NCBI GenBank assembly: GCA_021204605.1
Contig: JAJPZD010000180.1
Coordinates: forward strand, 1 to 33,923
Reading direction: 5' to 3'
Source: Prevotella sp.
GTDB taxonomy: Bacteria; Bacteroidota; Bacteroidia; Bacteroidales; Bacteroidaceae
DNA length: 33,923 nucleotides
Shown piece by piece: positions 9,757 through 19,900 of this stretch (positions are counted from its first letter, which is position 1; every line of letters starts with the position of its first letter). Under the pieces are notes generated by a model. It was not told where the DNA came from. It ran no database searches and worked only from the letters and a program-made list of their open reading frames with translations. The translations under genes were made by a program, and so were the position numbers.

Positions 9757-10862
9757 AAATAAATAAAAGCATGATTCATCCAGAAAACAACGAGGAATAT
9801 AGGGGCTTGGTGGTAAACTCCGGTGTTGACCAGCCTGCAAAAGTAAACCCTTATCTGAAAAAAGGTTCATTCAGACGCCACGATATGACAGTCTCTGATA
9901 TGGTGGAAGGCATAGTGAAAGGCAATGTCACAGTACTCGGTAAAGCGGTAACACTCATTGAAAGCGTCAATACCGAACACCAGGCAAAGGCGCAAGAGGT
10001 AATCGAGAAATGTCTGCCTTACAGTGGAAAATCTATACGCATTGGTATTAGTGGTGTACCTGGTGCAGGCAAAAGCACTTCAATAGACCAATTTGGCACG
10101 CATGTACTTGACCGCACAGGCGGTAAGTTGGCAGTCCTTGCCATTGACCCAAGCTCCGAACGCTCCAAAGGAAGCATTCTTGGAGATAAGACTCGCATGG
10201 AGAAACTCTCGCTTCGCAAGGAGTCTTTCATCCGTCCCAGTCCCACGGCAGGCTCTTTGGGGGGCGTGGCACGAAAGACACGGGAGACAATAATTCTCTG
10301 TGAGGCTGCCGGATATGACAAGATTTTCGTGGAGACAGTAGGCGTGGGACAGAGCGAGACAGCCTGCCACTCCATGGTGGATTTCTTCCTGCTCATCCAA
10401 TTAGCAGGCACTGGCGATGAACTGCAAGGCATTAAGCGTGGCATCATGGAGATTGCCGATGGCATAGTAATCAACAAGTGCGACGGCAACAACGTTGACA
10501 AATGTCACTTAGCCGCCACGAGTTTCCGAAACGCCCTCCATTTCTTCCCTCCAGCAGAAAGCGGCTGGCTACCGAAAGTGCTATGCTACAGCGGTTTTTA
10601 CGGCCTCGGTATAAAGGAAATCTGGGATATGATATTCGAGTATGTTGAGTTCGTCAAAGGCAACGGTTACTTCAGCTACCGTCGCAACGAACAGTCGAAA
10701 TACTGGATGTACGAGACAATAAACGAACAACTGCGTGGCAATTTCTACAATAATCCTATTATAGCAGCACGTTTGAAAAATGCCGAACACAGCGTCCTTG
10801 CAGGCGAGAAAACCAGCTTCGCAGCCGCAAAAGACCTCCTCGACATCTATTATGGAAAATAG
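9753..10862 (+). CDS. meaB: Methylmalonyl-CoA mutase-associated GTPase MeaB/ArgK
   Basis: G3E-type P-loop GTPase that chaperones adenosylcobalamin-dependent methylmalonyl-CoA mutase, protecting and reloading its cofactor in the succinate-propionate pathway. The 369-aa protein shows the Walker A loop GVPGAGKST (101-109), LAIDPSSERSKGSILGDKTRM (switch region), ETVGVGQSET and the guanine-specificity motif NKCDG, plus the family's helical C-terminal dimerisation arm. The ATG overlaps the DUF1573 stop as ATGA; a second ATG six codons in (MIHPENNEEY) is possible. The mutase genes themselves are not in this window. Family assignment is secure. Confidence 0.94.
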   Translation: MKINKSMIHPENNEEYRGLVVNSGVDQPAKVNPYLKKGSFRRHDMTVSDMVEGIVKGNVTVLGKAVTLIESVNTEHQAKAQEVIEKCLPYSGKSIRIGISGVPGAGKSTSIDQFGTHVLDRTGGKLAVLAIDPSSERSKGSILGDKTRMEKLSLRKESFIRPSPTAGSLGGVARKTRETIILCEAAGYDKIFVETVGVGQSETACHSMVDFFLLIQLAGTGDELQGIKRGIMEIADGIVINKCDGNNVDKCHLAATSFRNALHFFPPAESGWLPKVLCYSGFYGLGIKEIWDMIFEYVEFVKGNGYFSYRRNEQSKYWMYETINEQLRGNFYNNPIIAARLKNAEHSVLAGEKTSFAAAKDLLDIYYGK

Positions 10863-10880
10863 AGCCCGCAAGCAAAAACG

Positions 10881-10913
10881 ATTTCTTATTTCTTATTTTT
10901 TATTTCTTATTTT
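10881..10913 (+). repeat. TTTCTTATT pyrimidine tract before ispH
   Basis: The spacer directly before the ispH GTG is made of degenerate repeats of TTTCTTATT (ATTTCTTATT, TCTTATTTTT, TATTTCTTAT). A similar tract appears just after ispH at 11820-11848, where it encodes the C-terminal KEKIRKKK of the minus-strand helicase. Slipped-strand change here would alter the ispH leader. Confidence 0.5.
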
Positions 10914-11774
10914 GTGAAGGAAGTGAACATCGAGATTGACAACGGCAGCGGGTTTTGCTTTGGTGTAACGAGGGCAATACGCAAAGTAGAAGAAGAACTT
11001 GCGGTAAGCAAGACCTTGTATTGCCTCGGCGACATCGTACACAACGGTATGGAGTGCGAGCGTCTCCGCAACATGGGACTGATAACCATCAACCACGATG
11101 ATTTGGAAAAGTTGCACGACGTGAAAGTGTTGCTACGCGCTCATGGCGAGCCCCCGCTTACCTACGAGATAGCAGCACGCAACGGCATAGAGATAATCGA
11201 TGCCACCTGCCCTGTGGTTCTCCGTCTGCAACGACGTATAAAACAGAAATATATATCCAACAAAGATGCGCAGATAGTGATCTTCGGGAAACCAGGACAC
11301 GCCGAAGTGTTGGGACTTGTCGGACAGACAGGAGGCCACGCCATTGTGATAGCGGGAATTGACGATGCAATGACTCTTGACTTCACACACGACATCTTCC
11401 TTTACTCCCAAACAACAAAATCTCTCGATGAGTTTCACCGCATAATAGATTACATCTCTGCTCACATCGCCACTAACGCAACATTCCGCAGCTTTGATAC
11501 TATCTGCCGTCAGGTGGCAAACCGTATGCCTAACATCAGCTCCTTCGCCAAGCGGCATGACCTCATCCTCTTCGTTTGCGGACATAAAAGCAGCAACGGT
11601 AAAGTTCTCTTCGATGAGTGCAAGAGTGTCAACCTCAACAGTCATCTTATCGAAGGTCCCGACGAGATTGACCCCTCATGGCTCAACGGCATTGCAACAG
11701 TGGGTATCTGCGGAGCCACAAGCACACCGAAATGGCTTATGGAACAGTGCAGAGACAAATTGCTATCTGTTTAA
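10914..11774 (+). CDS. ispH: 4-hydroxy-3-methylbut-2-enyl diphosphate reductase
   Basis: Last enzyme of the MEP isoprenoid pathway; reduces HMBPP to IPP and DMAPP with a [4Fe-4S] cluster. The 286-aa protein has the three cluster cysteines C15 (GSGFCFGV), C99 (DATCPVV) and C198 (FDTICRQVANR), and substrate-site residues H43 (VHN), H77 (RAHGEP) and the GHAEV motif at 129-133; SSNGKVLF and GICGATSTPKWL complete the pattern. There is no ATG in place; the start is GTG at 10914, with another GTG at 10923 equally compatible with the family's usual N-terminus. It follows meaB by 51 bases and converges with the defence operon, 49 bases away. It supplies IPP to enzymes such as the polyprenyl synthetase at 30957. 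Confidence 0.96.
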   Translation: MKEVNIEIDNGSGFCFGVTRAIRKVEEELAVSKTLYCLGDIVHNGMECERLRNMGLITINHDDLEKLHDVKVLLRAHGEPPLTYEIAARNGIEIIDATCPVVLRLQRRIKQKYISNKDAQIVIFGKPGHAEVLGLVGQTGGHAIVIAGIDDAMTLDFTHDIFLYSQTTKSLDEFHRIIDYISAHIATNATFRSFDTICRQVANRMPNISSFAKRHDLILFVCGHKSSNGKVLFDECKSVNLNSHLIEGPDEIDPSWLNGIATVGICGATSTPKWLMEQCRDKLLSV

Positions 11775-11823
11775 TAACGAGTACAAACGGCATTAGTAGA
11801 ATAAACGCAAGAGGAATGCTTTC

Positions 11824-13947
11824 TTATTTCTTCTTTCTTATTTTTTCTTTTGCGACCAACGGGAGCATTAGTCCACACGCTTCTCCATATCCTACCATAT
11901 ACACCAATGCCCTTGCGCGTGTTATCGCTACATAAAGCAATGAACGTCTGCTTGACAGGTATTCCTTTTTCTCCAAAGCATCCATAGTGAAGAACGGGTA
12001 TCCGTTGGTTTCTTTCGACGGTATGTTTCGCTCATTCACGCCCATCAGTATTATCACCCTGAATTCCAAGCCTTTCAGCGAGTGGAACGTACACAGCGAA
12101 ATGCCATCCCTTGAACCAACTGGACTATATCCTTTGATTTCCTTGAATGGAATATTCTCATGGTGTAGCCTTGACTTCAACTCCCTTGCCTGATTTGACA
12201 CTGGTGTCGCCACGCAAATATCCTTTAATGGAATTTCGCTTTCCTTGCAGCCGTTTATCCACTCAATAACTTGCTCCACTTCTTCCGTCACATTGTTCAC
12301 CATTGTATATACAGGTGCTTCACCTCCTCGTATCAATGATATATAACCTTTCATCGACTCAGATCCGCCATCCATATCATCGTATTTCTGACCTTTAACC
12401 ACACTCACTGCCACTCGCTTTATCGGCTCTGTGGTACGGTAATTCACTTTCAGCCTCTTACTCCTCACACCACGCACGTTAATTCCTGCTGCTCTGAAAT
12501 TTATCTTTCTTCCACTGTATATGCGCTGCATTGGGTCACCGGTCAAAAACAGGTCATTCTCTCCCTCTGCCACCAACGCACGCAGGAATTTCAATTCAGG
12601 ATTGGAGAAATCCTGAAACTCATCGGCAATGACATTGGTATATGGTCGCACGTTGTTTTCGTTTAGGTATTTCGTAACCTCATTGAAAAGTTCAAGTCTG
12701 TCAACTACTTTTCTGTCTTCTTTCAGTTTGACGTACTTCTCAACTAACCGCCACACCTCCATTCGTTGTTTTCTGCTCAGTGCTTTCGTCCTTCCCACAC
12801 GGGCTTGCATCAAATATTGCCTTGAATCGCTTATACCATAATATACTATCACGTCAATATACTCATCATAAAGGAATTTCTCGTCAAATTCGGTCACTTC
12901 CGTCTCCAACACTTCCCGCCAGAGTTTCAACGATTCTTCATCTCCTGAGTAGTCTAATATCTTGTATCTTTCTTTTATAAAGTAATTCCTTGCTACATCG
13001 AGCAATACTTGGTCGATATTGTTCAATGTATATCTCCTGATATTGATATCCATTTTCTTCAACAGGCTGCCTAAATTTTCTTTCAATGTCTTGGTATATG
13101 TGGTGAAAAGCACCTTTGAGTCCTTGTTACCGCATAGGTATTTCAGTCGGTGCATTGCGGCGACGGTCTTGCCAGTTCCTGCTCCGCCACTCACCTTCAT
13201 TGTCCCTTTATAATCGGTATCAACGAGTTTTCTTTGAGACGGATGCAAAAACAACTGCCAAGCCTCCATGTCTTGGTCAATAATTCTCTGCAACTCATCA
13301 TCATCGGTGAGTTCCACAAACCTGCGCTTGTTGTTGTCGCTCAATTGCTTGTCTTGGTTCTCCTTCGCCTTGCCTTCTTCTATTTCAGCTATTATCTCGT
13401 CTATATCCGCTCCGTCCATTAAGTTGAATAAATTCTCGTATGCGTCAGTAGGCAGATATTCCTCCATCTTGTCAAGACCATTCAATGTCTCTATCTTGCA
13501 GACTTTCGGTATCAGTTCTTCAGGCACGCCTATCTTCAGTAACTTTTCTGCCGGCACACCGTTATACTTCCAAGCCAACTTTTCCTCTGCCTTTTCCACA
13601 GGGACTGTCTCTGTGGTTTCTTCCACAGTAATTAACTGTATCGTATCTGTAATGTCATTCCAGATTATCTTTTTCCGTTCACCCCATTTATAAGCCTGCT
13701 CATGCGTACCGACATACACGAGATAATAACTGTCCTTATCCAAAACGCCTATTATAGCTCTGTAATTGTCATCTACTCTGGCAGTACGCAATGAATCATC
13801 CCTGAACGCTGCGATGGGTTCTATGTGTATGCCGTTGGATGTACTGTTCTCCCTCAGTTTCCTCTGGAAATCTATCACTTTTCTCTGTGCTCTCCTCGGA
13901 AGTGCCAACACTGCCTCATAAAATGTGTCTGACAAAAATATTCTCAT
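11824..13947 (-). CDS. UvrD-like SF1 helicase with N-terminal RelE-like toxin domain
   Basis: A 707-aa fusion. Residues 1-~92 look like a RelE/ParE/HigB-type mRNA interferase or gyrase-toxin fold (LSDTFYEAVLALPRRAQRKV, then RTARVDDNYRAI and VYVGTHEQAYKWGER), with arginines 54, 57 and 63 in places where RelE toxins carry basic residues. After a linker (~95-230) comes an SF1A helicase: Q-motif FLHPSQRKLVD, Walker A GGAGTGKT (254-261), motif Ia TTYTKTL, motif II DEFQD (442-446), motif III LTGDPMQRIY, motif IV VNYRTTEP, motif V LCTFHSLKGLEF, motif VI VAITRAR. It would translocate 3'-5' on single-stranded DNA. Its ATG is one base after the stop of the upstream giant helicase, so it is the last gene of the four-gene operon. 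RelE-helicase fusions occur in other bacteria; the toxin activity here is inferred. Confidence 0.88.
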   Translation of the reverse strand: MRIFLSDTFYEAVLALPRRAQRKVIDFQRKLRENSTSNGIHIEPIAAFRDDSLRTARVDDNYRAIIGVLDKDSYYLVYVGTHEQAYKWGERKKIIWNDITDTIQLITVEETTETVPVEKAEEKLAWKYNGVPAEKLLKIGVPEELIPKVCKIETLNGLDKMEEYLPTDAYENLFNLMDGADIDEIIAEIEEGKAKENQDKQLSDNNKRRFVELTDDDELQRIIDQDMEAWQLFLHPSQRKLVDTDYKGTMKVSGGAGTGKTVAAMHRLKYLCGNKDSKVLFTTYTKTLKENLGSLLKKMDINIRRYTLNNIDQVLLDVARNYFIKERYKILDYSGDEESLKLWREVLETEVTEFDEKFLYDEYIDVIVYYGISDSRQYLMQARVGRTKALSRKQRMEVWRLVEKYVKLKEDRKVVDRLELFNEVTKYLNENNVRPYTNVIADEFQDFSNPELKFLRALVAEGENDLFLTGDPMQRIYSGRKINFRAAGINVRGVRSKRLKVNYRTTEPIKRVAVSVVKGQKYDDMDGGSESMKGYISLIRGGEAPVYTMVNNVTEEVEQVIEWINGCKESEIPLKDICVATPVSNQARELKSRLHHENIPFKEIKGYSPVGSRDGISLCTFHSLKGLEFRVIILMGVNERNIPSKETNGYPFFTMDALEKKEYLSSRRSLLYVAITRARALVYMVGYGEACGLMLPLVAKEKIRKKK

Positions 13948-13948
13948 G

Positions 13949-16900
13949 TTATTTTCCTGTTATTTCGTTAATATTAAATTCTTCTGCTTTCATAGTCGCA
14001 AATCCATTAGCCTTGAATACGGCTTCTGAATCGTTGTCAAAAGGATTGATGGCAATATGATACTTATGTAATATCATGTCTGCCGATGCGATGACCTCTC
14101 CGTTGGCATCAGTATAATCACAATTACCTTCGTGGTCAAACTCTATATCGTTGTCAAGCAATGCATCCACTATATCCTCTAAACCCGGATATAACTCTTT
14201 TATTTCATCACGTGACATTTCTTGCTCTATATCCTCACTTGCGGTCTCCTGCCCTATCTTGTCAAAGAACTGCAATATGTTGTATCTCCTCCAAAATCCT
14301 ATCCATGCTTCCTTATCTGCTGTTTCTAATCCTTGTACGATATTAAAGTCATAGTGGATTGCCGGTTGCAGTGCTTTTGCCACTTCTTCATCTGTCGAAT
14401 CATCTGTCAACTTGCCGTATGCCGTTCCGTCAATTTCTAACTTTCCTGAATATAGTGTTGCGCCATACGTGATGATATCAGGATTATCTTCAATGGTGAT
14501 GAATGTGGTTTCTACAACATTGCCAAATTGTGGATTTTTCAGCAATTTCATTAGTCTCGTTACTGAATTATAACCCAAGGAATCTTCCTTGCCTGCATTA
14601 AACAACTGCAAATCTTCCCATGTCAATGTCCAAGTACACAACCTGTGTGATTTCGATGCTCTTATTGCTTCCCTCTTTTCCACATCTCCGTAAAATCGCA
14701 TATTCGGTGATTCTGCATGATAGGTATATCCGTCCAAATAAACCGACCACATCGGTATGGATTCTATATCTTCTATAACTTCATCGTTGATAGTTGCCGC
14801 CATGCAGATAATCTGGAAGTCGGCGATTGAATAGAGCCTCACTCCGTAGGCGTTTGTCAACGAGAACTGTGGTATTATGTGGTATTTAATATCTGTACCC
14901 TCGTCATCAACGATATGCAGTTCATACCGATATGAAGTTACGTCTGGCACTTTCTCAAACTCCCAGTTGTGTTGTTGTGCCACTGTCTTTAATACTGAAA
15001 CGAATTTCAGCTCCAATTCACTGTCTTCAGCAACTCCCGTTTGTGCTATCGTTCCCACAGAACCGGATATCGTCTCCCATGTCCCGGTATTTTCAATAAG
15101 TTTCTCAAACAGTTCATCTGCCAATTCCCTGCTGAACGATTCTCTCTTGTATTGATTGCCGTATGATAATATGCAATGATAGCAACCGTCTTTTCCCTCA
15201 TACTGGCACTCACATTCGTGTATCTGCTTATATGCGAACTCCAACAGTTTGGTGAATTCTTCCGTGTCATACAACTTTGAAAGATACCCTGTACCGCCCG
15301 GTATTATGTCATACATCACGAGATATTGGTCTTTCACGCCCGTCGCCCTGTTCATCTCTCTGTATGTGTCAATGCGGATATGTTCTGGCGAGGAATTATA
15401 ATATTGCTTCATCCCTATTCCGATTCCTGCCTTGAACATCTCTATCATCGCTCCTTCATCCATTATCGTTTTTGGCAACAATATCTTTATCGCCTCCGTC
15501 TGGATATGCCTGTACAGATATAACTTTTCAAAAACTCTTTCATCATCAGAAAATGATACCTTGCTGTGATTGCAGAACCTATAATGTTGGTCTTCTGTTT
15601 TTTTGATACTGCCTAACATCGGTGTTGACTTGCCGCAATATTTGCATGTCACAAAACCGTTTTCTGTCACGTTCCCATCTTCATCAACTTCGGTCCTCGA
15701 TCCACTCTGCATCTCCATGCCGTAGTTCACTTCGTAGAGTTCCATATTGTTGCAGAACTCAATACCGAAACCTGCATTTCTCATGGCGTAGGATGTTACC
15801 GCTCCATTGTGGTGGAAGATATAATGCCTCTTTACTATGTAGCTTTCTCTTGTCCTGTCCTCATCCTTGTCGTCAAATGCGGCTTCATTACTATGCATCA
15901 CACTCCTCGCATTCGTGAATTTCAGCACTTTATGGGTGTTTGCCGCCCATGACGAGTCTCCACACTTCGGACATTCGCTGTTTTCATATCCGTCCTCTCC
16001 CTTTAATGCTATGCAGTCGCATTTGCTGCAATAGCGCATCTCTGTCATGGCATCGTCATTCCAGTCAAAGGTTGACAGCCCGTCTATCTTCAACTTGTAC
16101 TTATGAGTATAAAAACTGTTCCCAGGCGCGAGTTCCTTGATTCCTTCAGATGCCGGACGTACCAGTTCAAATGTTTTAGGCTCTCCCCTGTTGCTGTCGT
16201 TGTCTTCTTTCGCTTTTGTTGCGTATATGCTCGATTGCAGTTTCACTCCTGTTTCAGGAAATGCGTAGTTTGGCAACAGTCCTGCGTTTGTCATATACTC
16301 GATGACGTTCTCCCTCATTATCTGCGCATACTGTTTCTTTGTGGATTTTATCAAGTCATTAATCTGTGCTATGGCAGGGTCATTGTCTGGCATTTTTTTC
16401 TTCTTGTTTTTATACTCGTTCAACTCCTCGCCAAGACTGATTATTTTCTTACTCAATGTCTCAAAGTCTCTTATGATATAATTGTAGAATGTGCCGTCAT
16501 CCAATGTCTCAAACAGGTGTTTCAAAGCAACTTGCGTCTTTTCCTCATACTGGTTGGAAAACGATGTTATTAAAGATACTTTGTTGCCCTTTATAAACGT
16601 AATTATCCTGTTGACAAAAAACTTATCTGAACTGAATATATCCCTGCTCGTCAGATTCAGGTCTGATACTCTGCTTGGCTCTACATTGTCCTTATCCTCA
16701 CTAATCCAAGTGTCTATGCAATAGGCGAGGAAATGTCTCCTCAATATGTCTTTCGCCTCCAAGAAACAGCCCGGTGTACTCACGTCTCCTTGCATCATCT
16801 CCTCTGGATAGGTATAGTAGTACATATCGTGTGGCTCACCTGAATGGACGTAATTCAATATAAGGGCGGAACCGCATTTGCGCCCTGCCCGCCCAACTCT

Positions 16901-19900
16901 CTGCAGGAAATTGCTCGGCTTAGGTGGTACGTCGGTATTGCTCATCACGTTAAGGTCACCTATGTCTATACCCATCTCCAACGTTGACGTGGCTGTCAGC
17001 ACGTTTATCGAGTTAGAATGTGGATGTTCCTTAAAGTCTTTCTCCAACTCTTCCCTTTCTTTCCTGTCCAACAGTCCCGTGTGCTCATGGGCTTGAACAC
17101 GTGGTGATACTTCCCTGTTATATACCGACTGATAATAGTTCAAGTCTGGTATTTCTTCTCTTGAATATATTCCTCTACACTTATAATCCAAGCATTTTGT
17201 TCCTTCCGCCAATTCATCTTCTACTGCTACGCATAATCTTGACTGACAATTAGAGCAATTTATATGCTTCACCTTACTGCTCACCCATATCTGCTCCGGA
17301 CATATCGCATAGTTGCCCCCTCCCTGCGCTTTCTTGTTCAACAGCCCTACTTCTGTCATCGTGTCAAACAACTGACAAATGAATTCATTGAACAGTCTCA
17401 CGTTATTAACGGTATATGGATCGTTAAAGGTATCAATATAATAATTGCTGTACCATGTCTGCTTATTCCTGATTGCAGCTATATCCAACATACTACTATT
17501 TCCACCTACATAATTTGTTCCTACCAATTTCGGAAATTGCATGCTTCCGCCAAGTGACTTATTAAGAAAATGTCTCCCATCTCTATGCCAATTTAAGTCC
17601 CATGAAGACATTTTTTCTTCTCTATATTTTTGGAAATATGGATGGTCAACCGCTCCGTGTCTCCTCATTCGTTGCAGTATTCCATACACAAAATGACAGA
17701 AATTTTCTTTTTGTTCTGCAACAATATTCATGTTGTTACTCATAAGCCAGTCATGCATATTCTCATAAACACTTTCTATCACTTCTTTTGAGAAGAATGT
17801 GGCTGATGAGCCTGTCTTTTCAAGTGTACGGCCCAATTGTGAACTTAATCCGAACTCGCTTACTATCTCCCAATCTACCCGCAAGTCAAATTCTGTCTTG
17901 AAGTTTGGCATAAAACCGTTGCCAAGCCTGTAATTGCGCCTTAAATCTATATGCTTTGCCAAGTCCGACGGCAAGAACCGGTTGTAATAATCTTCTTCTG
18001 ACAGTTGCTTATGCCAATATTCCTTGAACCCTTTTTGCAAATCCACGAGATTTATCGGCTCTTGTAACGTGTTTATATATTTCTGCATCGACTGGCGGAA
18101 CAGAAACCTGAATGTCCTCGCCTCATAATATCCCGCATGATGTGCGGCATCCTGCACGCTGTTTGTAAACACAAGTAGTTTCCTGTCCTTTGCTTCTGCT
18201 GCGTCAAAGTCACTCGCCAATACCTGACTGATTGCTACGCTTGACAAGGAAGATGTGCGGCCACCGATAATCGCAACCGTTCTGTCTCCATTACATTCAG
18301 GACAGTTATACTGGAATCTTTGATTGCCTCCGTCAACATTACTTGTCTTGCGGCAAATGCAAAGCCTTACCGTTCCTTGCTCTCCTCGATTTGCTACTTT
18401 CAAGTCTTTTACGTACGCATAATATTTGTCTTGAAAATCAACTGTATTGGTGACAAATTCATCTATCGGCTTGTGCTTTTCTGAATCTATGTTCAGATAC
18501 ACGGTGTATATATCGTGTGCCATAAATGCCTTGTTCACGACACTCACGTCTGTACACAGTTCTCCGCCTTCCAACTTCCTGCTAATCCATCCGCTCGCTC
18601 CGCAATCTCTACAGAAATACATCGGCAACGCCACTCTGTCCTCGTCTTTATTCAAACTGCCTCGCCATACGAACTCTGGTGTTGTCTGCACATATCGCAA
18701 TATGCCGCTTAACTCCCGCTGCCATAACTGTACTTGCAGATACAGCATCGGTATTGTCCTGCCATTGGGCAACTCTCTCTTTGCGTATGCTATAAGTGCC
18801 AACAGGTTTTCTATCGCTATGTCGCATATCTTATCTGAAGAATGTTGCCACAGACGATTGGATTTGTTGTTTTCCCTTAAAATATATCTTAGCTCTCTTT
18901 CCGTCTTTATTCCGCTCTCCAAAGCCTTCAACAGTTCTGATACAATGCTCATGGTGCGGAGCTTTTTCCCTGCTTCCACAGGACTGATATCGCTCTCTCC
19001 AAGCCATACCTTGCAAAGTCTTCGCATATAACTTTCCACCGTAAAGTCTCTGCTGAAATCACATTCCTTTAATACTTTCCCATCTGGCACACTATTGTCT
19101 TCCTTTTGTATATACTCGTCAACGCTTAATCTGTGCTCCTCTATTACATTTTCTTCTTTGAATGTCTCTCCGAAAATATTTGATGCATATTCGCAAAGGC
19201 GTGTCTTGTTATCCTCGCCTGTTCCTATCGTCGCTGATGTTCCTATCGGACAGAGTTCGCCTTTATTCAGACCGAGTTTCAGTTTCAAACGTCTTATCAG
19301 GTTTGCCACATCTGTTCCCTGCGCTCCGTCGTATGTATGCAACTCGTCCAACACTATAAATTTCAGGGCTTTCGTCTCACTGTCTATATTGCCTTTCCAC
19401 AACGGCATGAAACGTTGACGCATCAGTCCATAGTCCAACATCTTGAAATTTGTAAGCAAAATGTCTGGAATACTGTCTAATATGGCATCTCTGTTTTCTA
19501 TGATATGGTCTGCTCCCATATCTCTCGGAAAGTCTTTCGCGTCAATGCCTTCTCCTACAAACAGTCCTGCCGTAACTTTCCCCTTCAGCCGCTCGTCATT
19601 CCATATCACCTCCGCCAATCGTTTCGCCTGGTCAGTAGCAAGGGCGTTCATCGGGTACATTATTATCACTTTCACCCCTTGCTGCCGCTCATACCTGTTG
19701 CAGTGATAGCAATAGTCTAATATCGGATACATAAAGCACTCGGTCTTTCCTGATCCTGTTCCTGTTGTCAGCAATGTAGGCTTTGGTTGATGCCCGTCTT
19801 TCATCGTCAGTTGCTTGAAAGCATCCAACTGATGTTTGTATGGTGGAAATGTCGGTGCTATATCAAGTGGTATTTTCTTGCACTCCTCATCTGTCGCCGA

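Noticed and set aside
13019-13693. Long plus-strand frames opposite the RelE-helicase gene
   Set aside because: They are antisense to clear helicase motifs and have low-complexity Ser/Leu/Phe content typical of shadow frames.
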